Of a stretch of 64,000 nt of DNA, positions 51,190-59,353 are shown in pieces (position 1 is the first letter of the stretch; each line of letters begins with the position of its first letter). The position numbers and the translations under genes were made by a program. The DNA lies in contig CAVXPD010000004.1 in the NCBI GenBank assembly GCA_963763575.1, positions 744,001 to 808,000 of the forward strand. Direction: 5' to 3'. This stretch comes from Bog-473 sp963763575 (GTDB lineage Bacteria; Actinomycetota; Acidimicrobiia; Acidimicrobiales; RAAP-2). Under the pieces are notes generated by a model, which saw only the letters and a list, made by a program, of their open reading frames with translations, made no database searches and was not told the DNA's origin.

Positions 51190-51215
51190 CGGCGGCCGGC
51201 GGGTCGTCGCCGCCG
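51190..51215. terminator. G+C-rich hairpin between convergent genes
   Basis: CGGCGGC (51190-51196) and GCCGCCG (51209-51215) form a 7-bp stem with a 12-nt loop in the 38-bp gap between the thiolase and alanine dehydrogenase stops. It may terminate both transcripts. No T-tract is present. Confidence 0.35.
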
Positions 51216-51216
51216 T

Positions 51217-52338
51217 TCAGTCGAGCAGCATCTCGAGCGGGGTGTACTCCAGTCCGTGGGCGTCGGCCACCGGCTTGTAGACGATGCGGCCCTCGGCCAC
51301 GTTGACACCCTGGCCCAGTGCGTGGTTGGAGCGGGCGGCGCGCTTCCACCCGTGCTCGGCGATGGCGAGCGTGTACGGCAGGGTCGCGTTCGCCATCGCG
51401 TGCGTCGAGGAATGCGGGACCGCGCCCGGCATGTTCGACACGCAGTAGAAGACCGAGCCATGCGCCTCGTAGGTTGGATGCGAGTGCGTCGTCGGATGGG
51501 TCGACTCGAAGCACCCGCCCTGGTCCACCGAGATGTCGACCAGCACCGAGCCTTGCCGCATCATTTGGACGAGGGCGTCCGAGACGAGGTGGGGGGCACG
51601 CGCGCCCACGACGAGCACGGCGCCGATCACGATGTCGGCGTCGAGGCAGACCTCCTCGATGGTGTGGTGTGACGACGCGATCGTCTCGAGCTCTCCCCGA
51701 AAGTGGTGGTCAACCTCGCGCAGCTTGTCGAGGTTCCGGTCGAGGACGAAGACGTCTGCGTGCAGGCCGACCGCAATGGTGGCCGCGGCAAAGCCCGCCA
51801 CGCCCGCGCCCAGGATCACGATCCGCGCGCAGCGCACACCGGGCACACCCGAGACGAGGACTCCCCGACCGCCTCCGGGTCGCATCAAATGGTGGGCGCC
51901 CATGAGCGGCGCCATCCGCCCGGCCACCTCGCTCATCGGTGCGAGCAAAGGCAATGAACTGTCGGGTAGGCGAACCGTCTCGTAGGCGATTGCGACGTTG
52001 CCGGCCGTCAGCAGGGCCTCGGTGCACTCCTTCGACGCCGCGAGGTGAAGGTACGTGAACAGCGCCTGGCCCGGGCGCAAGCCGAGGCGGTGGTACTCCT
52101 CGGGCAGCGGCTCCTTGACCTTGCAGACGAGGTCCGCGGCGGCCCACAGCTCGTCGACGTCCCCGACGATGGTCGCGCCGGTCCGGGTGAACTCGCTGTC
52201 CGACATGGCCGAGCCGTCGCCGGCACCCTTCTGGACGTAGACCGTGTGGCCGGCGGACGTGAGCTCACGGACGCCGGCCGGCGTCACGGCCACCCGATAC
52301 TCGTCCTCCTTCACCTCGGTGGGGACTGCGACGATCAT
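51217..52338 (-). CDS. ald: alanine dehydrogenase
   Basis: The 373-residue protein from ATG 52338 has the length usual for the family. MIVAVPTEVKEDEYRVAVTP holds the substrate-binding Arg, and ELTSAGHTVYVQKGAGDGSA and LVCKVKEPLPEEY holds the catalytic Lys region. VILGAGVAGFAAATIAVGL binds NAD+, and SNMPGAVPHSSTHAMANATL is diagnostic. It interconverts alanine and pyruvate with NADH. It overlaps the aldehyde dehydrogenase gene by 4 bp, so it probably recycles the alanine formed when an amine-pyruvate transaminase donates to pyruvate. Confidence 0.92.
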   Translation of the reverse strand: MIVAVPTEVKEDEYRVAVTPAGVRELTSAGHTVYVQKGAGDGSAMSDSEFTRTGATIVGDVDELWAAADLVCKVKEPLPEEYHRLGLRPGQALFTYLHLAASKECTEALLTAGNVAIAYETVRLPDSSLPLLAPMSEVAGRMAPLMGAHHLMRPGGGRGVLVSGVPGVRCARIVILGAGVAGFAAATIAVGLHADVFVLDRNLDKLREVDHHFRGELETIASSHHTIEEVCLDADIVIGAVLVVGARAPHLVSDALVQMMRQGSVLVDISVDQGGCFESTHPTTHSHPTYEAHGSVFYCVSNMPGAVPHSSTHAMANATLPYTLAIAEHGWKRAARSNHALGQGVNVAEGRIVYKPVADAHGLEYTPLEMLLD

Positions 52339-53768
52339 GGCCGCTCCTCGATGTTGCTCATCACGTGCTTCACGCGCGTGTAGTCCTCGAAGCCGTATAT
52401 CGAGAGGTCCTTGCCGTACCCCGAGCGCTTGAAGCCACCGTGCGGCATCTCGGCCACCAAGGGGAGGTGCGTATTGACCCAGACGCACCCGAAGTCGAGG
52501 TCACGGGCCATGCGCATGGCCCGGCCGTGATCGCGCGTCCATACCGATGACGCCAATCCGTACTGCACCCCGTTCGCCCACCCGAGGGCTTCACCCTCGT
52601 CGTTGAATTCCTGGACCGTGATCACCGGGCCGAACACCTCGGATTGGATCATCTCGTCCTGCTGCTGGAGCCCGGTCACGACGGTCGGCGCGAAGCAATA
52701 GCCCCGGTCGCCCACCTGGGAGCCACCGGCCACCACCCTGGCGTGCGCGGGCACGCGCTCCAAGAAGCCGCGTACCCGCTCCAGTTGCCCCGCATTGTTG
52801 AGCGGTCCGTAGTCGGCCTCGGGATTCTCGGCGCCACCCACGGTCGTGTCCTCCGCCCGTTCGACCAACGCCGAAAGCAGTGCCTCATGGACCCTGGGAG
52901 CGGCGAGCACCCGCGTGGCCGCGGTGCAGTCCTGCCCGGCGTTGAAGTAGCCCGCCCCGGCGATGCCCGCGGCCGCCGCGAACGGATCGGCGTCGTCGAA
53001 CACGATGACCGGCGCCTTGCCGCCGAGCTCGAGATGGACGCGCTTGAGGGTCGGAGCGGCGGCGGCCGCGACCTCCATGCCGGCGCGGACCGATCCGGTG
53101 ACCGACACCATGGCCGGGGTCGGGTGCTCGACGAGGGCACGACCGGTGTCACGGTCGCCACAGACAACGTTGAAGACGCCGGGAGGGAGATGCTCGGCCA
53201 TGATCTCGGCCATGAGCAAGGAGGTGACGGGTGTGGTCTCGGAGGGCTTCAACACCAACGTGTTGCCCGCTGCGAGCGCCGGAGCGAACTTCCAGGCCGC
53301 CATCATCATCGGGTAGTTCCACGGCGTCACCGCGCCGCATACGCCGATCGGCTCGCGGCGGACGTACGACGTGTGGCCGGCTAGGTACTCCGCCGCCGCC
53401 AGACCCTGGAGATGGCGGGCGGCGCCCGCGAAGAAACGGATCTGGTCGACCATGGGCGGGATCTCTTCGGCCATGGTCAGCTGGAACGGCTTGCCCGTGT
53501 TCTCGGTCTCGGCTCGCACCAGGTCCTCCGCCCTGGCCTCGAGGGCGTCGGCGATCCGGAACAGGGCCAGGCTCCGTTCCGAGGGGGTACTCCGACGCCA
53601 CCGGCGGAAAGCCTCCGCGGCGACCCCCACTGCGTGGTCGACGTCCTGGCGACCAGAGACCGGTGCTTCGGCGAATGGCTCGCCGGTGGACGGGTCGATC
53701 AGCGGTGCAAGAGGTCCGTCCTCGGCGTCGCGGTAGACGCCCCCGACGAAGTTCTGCAACCTCCGCAT
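52335..53768 (-). CDS. aldehyde dehydrogenase, gamma-aminobutyraldehyde type
   Basis: This 477-residue protein has ITxWNYP-like AVTPWNYPMMMAAWKFAPAL, the catalytic Glu in VHLELGGKAPVIVFDDADP, and the nucleophilic Cys in YFNAGQDCTAATRVL. NAGQDC with a full NAD-binding core is typical of the aminobutyraldehyde/betaine-aldehyde group (PatD-like). It oxidises an omega-amino aldehyde to the acid with NAD+. An AAGGGAG ribosome-binding site and a 13-bp inverted repeat lie just upstream of the ATG. With the aminotransferase beyond the regulator it would take putrescine-type amines to GABA-type acids. Confidence 0.88.
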   Translation of the reverse strand: MRRLQNFVGGVYRDAEDGPLAPLIDPSTGEPFAEAPVSGRQDVDHAVGVAAEAFRRWRRSTPSERSLALFRIADALEARAEDLVRAETENTGKPFQLTMAEEIPPMVDQIRFFAGAARHLQGLAAAEYLAGHTSYVRREPIGVCGAVTPWNYPMMMAAWKFAPALAAGNTLVLKPSETTPVTSLLMAEIMAEHLPPGVFNVVCGDRDTGRALVEHPTPAMVSVTGSVRAGMEVAAAAAPTLKRVHLELGGKAPVIVFDDADPFAAAAGIAGAGYFNAGQDCTAATRVLAAPRVHEALLSALVERAEDTTVGGAENPEADYGPLNNAGQLERVRGFLERVPAHARVVAGGSQVGDRGYCFAPTVVTGLQQQDEMIQSEVFGPVITVQEFNDEGEALGWANGVQYGLASSVWTRDHGRAMRMARDLDFGCVWVNTHLPLVAEMPHGGFKRSGYGKDLSIYGFEDYTRVKHVMSNIEERP

Positions 53769-53778
53769 GGCGCTCCCT

Positions 53779-53817
53779 TCATCTTCTGTGACCCAGGTTA
53801 AGGATCACAGAAGATGA
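53779..53817. promoter_or_regulatory. 13-bp perfect inverted-repeat operator
   Basis: TCATCTTCTGTGA (53779-53791) and TCACAGAAGATGA (53805-53817) are exact inverted complements separated by 13 bp. The repeat ends 11 bp from the aldehyde dehydrogenase ATG and lies in the divergent region next to an Lrp/AsnC-type regulator gene. A -10-like TAACCT (minus strand) falls in the spacer, so binding could block or position polymerase for the ald/dehydrogenase operon. The Lrp-family gene is the obvious candidate ligand; this is inference. Confidence 0.65.
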
Positions 53818-53862
53818 CGAGTCGAACAAGCGTTTTCGCTGTTTTCGGGCCATTGTGCGACG

Positions 53863-53903
53863 AATTCTGCTTGACTCAGCCGCTGGAGGTGACACAATTC
53901 TGC
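53863..53903. repeat. direct repeat AATTCTGC x2, 33 bp apart
   Basis: AATTCTGC occurs at 53863-53870 and 53896-53903, about three helical turns apart. The copies flank the -35 element and overlap the -10 of the regulator promoter. They could be half-sites for autoregulation. Confidence 0.4.
53871..53898 (+). promoter_or_regulatory. promoter of the Lrp/AsnC-family gene
   Basis: TTGACT (53871-53876) and CACAAT (53893-53898) are separated by 16 bp. The -35 matches five of six consensus positions and the -10 four. Transcription would start near 53905, about 45 nt before the ATG at 53951, which has GAGGTG upstream. Confidence 0.45.
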
Positions 53904-53950
53904 ACAGCTGAGGGTCTGACTCCAGTGGTCGACGGAATCGAGGTGTTGAG

Positions 53951-54460
53951 ATGCCCGACACGGACGGGCAGGCGGAGGCAGGCGCCCAGCACGGCGACGC
54001 GGCCGCGGCGGGGACACTCCTGGACGGGCCGAACCGGGCGATCATCGAAGCGCTGCAGCGCGACGGGCGTCAGCCCTACGGCGCGATCGCGGAACAGGTC
54101 GGGCTTTCCGAGGCGGCAGTCCGGCGCCGGGTCCAGCGGCTGCGCGAGTCGGGGATCATGCAGATCGTCGCCGTCACCGACCCGCTCCAACTGGGTTTCA
54201 CCCGCCAGGCGATGATCGGCATCTCGGTCGAGGGCGACGTGAGACGGGTCGCCGAAAGTCTGTCGGCGCTGCCCGAAGTCGACTACGTCGTGATGTGCGC
54301 GGGCTCCTTCGACATCCTGATCGAGATCGTCTGCGAGGACGACGAACGCCTGCTCCACGTCCTCAACGACTCTGTGCGCCGCATTCCCGCCGTGCGGGCG
54401 ACGGAGACCTTCTTGTACCTGAAGCTGGCCAAGCAGACCTACACGTGGGGCACACGGTGA
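53951..54460 (+). CDS. Lrp/AsnC-family transcriptional regulator
   Basis: This 169-residue protein has an N-terminal helix-turn-helix (IIEALQRDGRQPYGAIAEQV and LSEAAVRRRVQRLRESGIMQ) and a C-terminal ligand-binding/oligomerisation domain (MIGISVEGDVRRVAESLSAL, YVVMCAGSFDILIEIVCEDD). A ~25-residue Gly/Ala-rich extension precedes the HTH. It lies between the divergent dehydrogenase/ald operon and the aminotransferase gene, whose start it overlaps by 4 bp. It should sense an amino acid or amine of the pathway and bind the inverted repeat at 53779-53817. Confidence 0.9.
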   Translation: MPDTDGQAEAGAQHGDAAAAGTLLDGPNRAIIEALQRDGRQPYGAIAEQVGLSEAAVRRRVQRLRESGIMQIVAVTDPLQLGFTRQAMIGISVEGDVRRVAESLSALPEVDYVVMCAGSFDILIEIVCEDDERLLHVLNDSVRRIPAVRATETFLYLKLAKQTYTWGTR

Positions 54461-55863
54461 GCGCCGGCTCTGGCCGCGACCAGATGAGCTCCACCAGTCC
54501 CGAGGACTCCCACCTGAGCGACCGGGCCCGGCGTCACCTCTGGCTGCACTTCAGCCGCATGGCCGCGTACGAGGACCACGAAGTGCCGGTGATCGTGCGC
54601 GGGGAGGGTGCGTGGGTCTGGGACCAACACGGAAAGCGCTACCTCGACGGGCTGGCCGGGCTGTTCACCTCCCAGGTCGGACACGGCCGGACCGAGCTGG
54701 CCGAGGCGGGCGCCAAGCAGGCCGAGACCCTGGCCTACTTCCCTCTCTGGACCTACGCCCACCCGCGCGCCGTCGAGCTGGCTGACCGCTTGGCGGACCT
54801 GGCGCCCGGTGAGCTCAACCGGGTCTTCTTCACCTCGGGCGGGTCCGAGGCGGTCGAGTCGGCCTGGAAACTGGCCCGGCAGTATTTCCGTATGACGGGG
54901 CAGCCGCAGCGCACCAAAGTGATCAGCCGCTACATCGCCTATCACGGGACGTCGATGGGGGCCCTGTCGATCACCGGCATTCCGGACCTGCGGACCCCGT
55001 TCGAGCCACTCGTGCCCGGCGCGATCAAGGTGGCCAACACGAACTTCTATCGCGCCGAGCTCTTCGCCGACGACGAGGTGGCTTTCGGCCGCTGGGCGGC
55101 CGACGAGATCGAGCGCGCCATCGTGCGCGAAGGGCCGGACACGGTGGCTGCGGTGTTCCTGGAACCGGTGCAGAACGCCGGCGGGTGCTTCCCTCCTCCG
55201 CCCGGCTACTTCGACCGCGTGCGCGAGATCTGTGACCGGCACGGGGTGCTGTTGGTATCCGACGAGGTCATCTGCGCCTTCGGCCGTCTCGGTCATTGGT
55301 TCGGTGCGCTCAGGTACGGGTACCGGCCCGACATCATCACGGTGGCCAAGGGCCTGACGTCGGGGTACGCGGCCCTCGGAGCGATGATCGCCTCGGACCG
55401 CCTCATGGAGCCCTTCTTGGAGCCGGGCGCATCCTTCTTGCACGGCTTCACCTTCGCCGGGCACCCCGTCAGCTGTGCGGTGGCGCTGGCCAACCTCGAC
55501 GTCTTCGAGGGCGAGCGGATCCTGCAGCACGTGCAGGCGACGGAGGATTCGTTCCGGACCGCCCTCGAGGGCCTCTCCGACCTGCCGATCGTGGGCGACG
55601 TGCGGGGCGCCGGGTTCTTCTACGGGATCGAGCTGGTGAAGGACAAGGCGACCCGGCTCTCGTTCGACGACCGGGAGTCGGAGCGACTTCTGCGAGGTTT
55701 CCTCTCCGGTGCGCTCTTCGAGGCCGGGCTCATCTGCCGGGCCGACGATCGGGGTGACCCCGTCGTCCAGCTGTCCCCGCCGCTCATCTGCGGCCAGGAG
55801 GAGTTCGACTTCATGTCTTCGACGCTGCGCGACGTGCTGAGCGAGGCATGGCGCATGATGTAG
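54457..55863 (+). CDS. class III (omega-amino acid/amine) aminotransferase
   Basis: The protein is 468 residues from GTG 54457 (GTGA overlap); ATG 54484 is an alternative. PLP elements are FFTSGGSEAVESAWKLARQY, the coenzyme-contacting Asp of LLVSDEVICAFGRLG, and the Schiff-base Lys in IITVAKGLTSGYAALGA. HGFTFAGHPVSCAVALANL is typical of the amine/beta-alanine:pyruvate group. It is co-transcribed with the regulator and paired functionally with the divergent dehydrogenase and alanine dehydrogenase. The likely reaction moves an amino group from putrescine, GABA or beta-alanine to pyruvate; the exact donor is open. Confidence 0.9.
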   Translation: MSAGSGRDQMSSTSPEDSHLSDRARRHLWLHFSRMAAYEDHEVPVIVRGEGAWVWDQHGKRYLDGLAGLFTSQVGHGRTELAEAGAKQAETLAYFPLWTYAHPRAVELADRLADLAPGELNRVFFTSGGSEAVESAWKLARQYFRMTGQPQRTKVISRYIAYHGTSMGALSITGIPDLRTPFEPLVPGAIKVANTNFYRAELFADDEVAFGRWAADEIERAIVREGPDTVAAVFLEPVQNAGGCFPPPPGYFDRVREICDRHGVLLVSDEVICAFGRLGHWFGALRYGYRPDIITVAKGLTSGYAALGAMIASDRLMEPFLEPGASFLHGFTFAGHPVSCAVALANLDVFEGERILQHVQATEDSFRTALEGLSDLPIVGDVRGAGFFYGIELVKDKATRLSFDDRESERLLRGFLSGALFEAGLICRADDRGDPVVQLSPPLICGQEEFDFMSSTLRDVLSEAWRMM

Positions 55864-55914
55864 GGGGGCCCTCGGGCCGTCTCCCGGGCAGCGATCGGTG
55901 CCAGAATCTCGGCC

Positions 55915-56364
55915 GTGCTGGAAACGCCGGTCGAGGCGGTCACGAAGTTGATCCACACGTACGCCGAGCGGATCGACGCGGGCGACTTCAGCGGTGTGGC
56001 CGACCTGTTCGCGGATGCCACGCTGAGCTTCGAGGGTTTCGGCGACGCGGTGAGCGGCCGCGAGGCCGTTGAGCGTCTGTACGTCCGCTCCACCCGGCGG
56101 TACGAAGACGGGACCCCCAAGACCAAGCACGTGATGACCAACGTGATGGTCGACGTCGCCGACGACGGTCTCACGGCGGCGAGCCGGTCCTACTTCACGG
56201 TCCTTCAGGCGGTGCCCGGCGAGCTCGCGCTACAGCCGGTCATCGCGGGCCGCTACCGGCACACCTTCGAGCACGTGGGTGGCCGCTGGCGCGTCGCAAC
56301 CATGCACGTCATCATCGACCTCACGGGAGACCTGGGACATCACATGCTCTTCGACCTCGCATGA
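55915..56364 (+). CDS. NTF2-like (SnoaL/nuclear transport factor 2 fold) protein
   Basis: This 149-residue protein starts at GTG 55915. EAVTKLIHTYAERIDAGDFS followed by VADLFADATLSFEGFG is the start of the cone-shaped NTF2-like fold. GREAVERLYVRSTRRYEDGT and HVMTNVMVDVADDGLTAASR complete it. The fold serves as hydratase, isomerase or ligand-binding domain; no catalytic set is certain here. It overlaps the DUF2505 gene by 4 bp. Confidence 0.8.
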   Translation: MLETPVEAVTKLIHTYAERIDAGDFSGVADLFADATLSFEGFGDAVSGREAVERLYVRSTRRYEDGTPKTKHVMTNVMVDVADDGLTAASRSYFTVLQAVPGELALQPVIAGRYRHTFEHVGGRWRVATMHVIIDLTGDLGHHMLFDLA

Positions 56365-56873
56365 GACTCACGCTCGTCTACAACTGGGACTGCGCGCCCG
56401 AGACGTTCTGGGCGCTCTATTTCGACCCGGAGTTCGCTGTCCGGATGCACCTCGAAGCACTGGGATCGACGTCGGCCGAGGTGGTCTCGCAGGAGGGCGA
56501 CCTCGAGAGCGGCCTCGTCCGCACGCTGCGCTACGGGCAACGCCCCAACATGCCGGGACCTGTGCGCAAGATCTTCGGGGAGGAGGTGGTCACGACGGAG
56601 GTGAGCACCTTCGACCCGGCCTCGTCGACGACCGCTTTCACCATGACGCCGGGTACCATGGCGGACAAGACGCACATCGAAGGGTCGATCGCCTTCAAGG
56701 TCGTCGACGGGGGCACCACGGTGGAGACGTTCGCACTCGATGCCCGCGTGAAGATCTTCGGCGCGGGGCCGATCGTCGAGCGTTTCATCGAGGCTCAGGC
56801 CCGCGCCATGCAGGGCAAGTCGGTGGAGTTCATGCGCGCCGAGCTGGCTAGCGGGACGCGCCCGATGGGCTGA
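56361..56873 (+). CDS. DUF2505-family protein
   Basis: The 170-residue protein, beginning MRLTLVYNWDCAPETFWALY, matches the actinobacterial DUF2505 group, a START/SRPBCC-like lipid- or ligand-binding fold. The blocks LVRTLRYGQRPNMPGPVRKI and ALDARVKIFGAGPIVERFIE, the latter leading to a C-terminal helix, support this. Function is unknown. It is translationally coupled to the NTF2-like gene before it and lies 10 bp before the permease gene, so the three likely form one transcript. Confidence 0.82.
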   Translation: MRLTLVYNWDCAPETFWALYFDPEFAVRMHLEALGSTSAEVVSQEGDLESGLVRTLRYGQRPNMPGPVRKIFGEEVVTTEVSTFDPASSTTAFTMTPGTMADKTHIEGSIAFKVVDGGTTVETFALDARVKIFGAGPIVERFIEAQARAMQGKSVEFMRAELASGTRPMG

Positions 56874-56883
56874 GCGAGAGCCC

Positions 56884-58395
56884 GTGACCGTCACCGAGAA
56901 CGACGCCGAAGAACTGGCGATCATCCACGACCCCGACTACCAGCTCCCGTTCCACATCGAGCAGCACGGGATCGACTTCATCCCCGAGAGCGAGCGGTGG
57001 GCCTCGCCGCGGGACGTCTTCGGGATGTGGGCCGGGGCGAGCGTGCAGATGGAGTACTTCATCTACGGCGCCATCTTGATGACGTTCGGGCTGACGTTCG
57101 CACAGGTGCTCGTGGTCATCGTGGTGGGCAACCTGTCCTTCTTGCTCCTCGGGCTGTGCTCGCTGCAGGGACCCAACGCGGGGACTACGGCCATGGCCAT
57201 CAACCGGGCGCCGTTCGGGCCGAACGGGTCGCGGCCGATCTCGTTCTTCAACTGGATCACCCAGATCGGCTTCGAGGTGGAGGGGTTGATCCTGATCGTG
57301 GGCGCGGGCCTGGTCCTGATGATCAAGGCCGGGTTCCTGCCCGGTGACCCGGCGAAGGTGGTGCTGGTGATCGTGGCCGTCCTCATCCAAGGGATCCTCC
57401 CCTTCCTCGGGCACGCCGCCATCGTCAAGACATTGCGCTGGCTCGTGCCTCCCTTCGTCGTCCTCTTCGCCGTGCTCCTCGGCTTCGCGGTCCCGCACGC
57501 CAACCTCGACGTGGTGAGGTCGAGCGGCGACTGGCAGAGTTTCATGGAGGCGCTGGCCTTCACGATCGCCCTGAGCGGGCTCGGCTGGACCGAGAACGGC
57601 AACGACTACACCCGCTACTGCCCCACCGACACCCCGCGCAAGGCGCTGGTCGGATGGGTGTTCGCCGGGACCGCGGTGCCCCAGATCCTCATCATGATGT
57701 TGGGCGCCGTCGTCGGAACGTTCGTCTTGAAGATCGGGACCGGCCCCGGCGGGTTGCTCCCCTTCGCCCACACCAACGCGCTCCCGCCATGGTTCGTGGT
57801 GGTCTTCTTGCTCTTCGCCATGGTCCAGATCTTCGGCATCAACAGTCTCGACATGTACTCGTCGGGCGTGACGCTGCAGGCCATCGGGGCGCCGGTGAAG
57901 CGCTACCAGGCCGTGCTCATCGACTGCGTCATCGCCTTCGCCGTGACGATGTACGCGATCTTCAGCTCGTCCTTCACGCAGTACCTGTCGGACTTCGTCG
58001 ACATCGTCATCATCTGGATCGCTCCGTGGAGCGCCATCTTCCTCGTCGACTGGGCCCTGCGGCGCTACCGCTACGCGCCAGGCGAGCTGCAGAAGACCGG
58101 ACGCGACTCCCTGTACTGGCGCCGGGGCGGCATCTACTGGCCGGCGTGGGCCGCCCAGGTGCTCGGCATGTTCGCCGCCATCTCGGCGCTGTCGGCCACC
58201 TTCCACCTGCCGACGTGGCTGAACCAGGTGACGTACCACACCCGCGACGCGTTCGGCTTCGGGGCGGACTTCAGCGTGTTCTTCGGGATGGGCGTGGGCG
58301 GACTCGTCTACCTGGTGCTGGCTTGGAAGGGCGTGCGGCTGCAGGCCGCCCAGCAGGAGCAGCTCCTGCGCGACGAGGGTTTGGCGGCGACTTAG
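56884..58395 (+). CDS. NCS1-family nucleobase:cation symporter
   Basis: The 503-residue protein from GTG 56884 has twelve predicted membrane spans. RWASPRDVFGMWAGASVQME, the GPNAGTTAMAINRAPFGPNG loop after span 2, and TENGNDYTRYCPTDTPRKA are characteristic of the cytosine/purine/allantoin permease family. It would import a purine or pyrimidine base with a cation. The convergent neighbour is a phosphoribosyltransferase whose stop overlaps this gene's stop, which fits purine salvage. Alternatively it could import a pyrimidine-derived amine related to the upstream aminotransferase. Confidence 0.86.
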   Translation: MTVTENDAEELAIIHDPDYQLPFHIEQHGIDFIPESERWASPRDVFGMWAGASVQMEYFIYGAILMTFGLTFAQVLVVIVVGNLSFLLLGLCSLQGPNAGTTAMAINRAPFGPNGSRPISFFNWITQIGFEVEGLILIVGAGLVLMIKAGFLPGDPAKVVLVIVAVLIQGILPFLGHAAIVKTLRWLVPPFVVLFAVLLGFAVPHANLDVVRSSGDWQSFMEALAFTIALSGLGWTENGNDYTRYCPTDTPRKALVGWVFAGTAVPQILIMMLGAVVGTFVLKIGTGPGGLLPFAHTNALPPWFVVVFLLFAMVQIFGINSLDMYSSGVTLQAIGAPVKRYQAVLIDCVIAFAVTMYAIFSSSFTQYLSDFVDIVIIWIAPWSAIFLVDWALRRYRYAPGELQKTGRDSLYWRRGGIYWPAWAAQVLGMFAAISALSATFHLPTWLNQVTYHTRDAFGFGADFSVFFGMGVGGLVYLVLAWKGVRLQAAQQEQLLRDEGLAAT

Positions 58396-59032
58396 AGCTC
58401 GATCGGACCGGGCGGCGAGCCCCAGTCCTCGACGAGCCCCCCGTGCCCGTCCGGATGGAACAGCGGCATGGCTCCGAGCGTGCGGATCAAGGCCGCGTCC
58501 GCTCCGAGCACCTCCTTCCAGCCACCGCCTTCGGTCATCAGGCAACCGATCACGACCGGCTCGGCGTCCATCCGCCGAACCAAGCGGAGCGCGGACGCGA
58601 GCGAGGCGCCGGTGGAGATGACGTCGTCGACGACGGCGACACGGCGGCCGCGCACGGCGTCGACCGCGCGGGATCCACCCGAAGCCGCTGTGGCTTGTCC
58701 GTCGTGATGGAGTAGACCGGTTCGGACCAGGACTCACCGAGGTGGATCTTGGGGGTCTTGTGCAGGATCACATAGTCGTCGATCCCGAGGGCGCGGCTCG
58801 CCTCAATGGCGAGCGGTATCCCCATGGTCGCGACCGAGACGACGATCTCGGGTCCGGCCGGGCGCATCAGCTCGGCCAGCTCGCGACCGGCGGTCTCGGA
58901 GAAGGCGACGCCCAAGTCCACCGCGATGAGCAGCGCGATGGTGAGCTCGTCGGAGAGCGGGACCAGCGGGAGCTCCACCCTCTGGCTCCCGACCGTGGTC
59001 GTATAGACACCATCCGCGGCCGTTGACATCAC
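58392..59032 (-). pseudogene. adenine-type phosphoribosyltransferase, one frameshift
   Basis: The N-terminal part (58.68-59.03 kb) reads PLVPLSDELTIALLIAVDLG and PEIVVSVATMGIPLAIEASR, and the C-terminal part (58.39-58.66 kb, another frame) reads GRRVAVVDDVISTGASLASA, the PRPP-binding loop. The joint in relatives would run through RVDAVRGRRV, so a one-base indel near 58665-58672 breaks the frame. Both halves are otherwise well conserved, so this may be a sequencing error in an intact gene of ~210 residues. The product would convert a purine base and PRPP to the nucleotide. Confidence 0.7.
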
Positions 59033-59353
59033 TCTGGAACAAGCTTAGGTCTCCCCCAGAACACTTCGACTGACGCGCAGCCCACCGCGTGTCAGCGGCA
59101 GCGCAACCCCGGACCGGTGGTGGCGAGGCGGTGCTCCAGGCGCCGACCTCGTGCGCGGCAGTCGACAACGCCACGCGCCGGTGAAGGCCAGTCCCCCAGT
59201 CGCCGCGCGGGCCCGCGGTACGGTCCGTAGCATCCTCCGACGTAACGATCGAAGCTCCTTGGTCGCTGCGCGCGGGCACGGTTCCTGATCAGAATGGCGC
59301 GTCATCATCCAGTGGCGACGCGCGTTCGGCGCGCTCCCGTCGGAAACGGACGA
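59033..59353. other. 321-bp divergent intergenic region
   Basis: This lies between the divergent phosphoribosyltransferase and cydD genes and should hold both promoters. No convincing coding sequence, repeat or operator was recognised. Given the sequence errors to the right, small motifs here should be read with care. Confidence 0.4.

Noticed and set aside
56848..58737. A 629-codon minus-strand open frame opposite the NCS1 permease
   Set aside because: Histidine/aspartate/glutamate-rich shadow of a hydrophobic protein's coding strand; no domain is seen.
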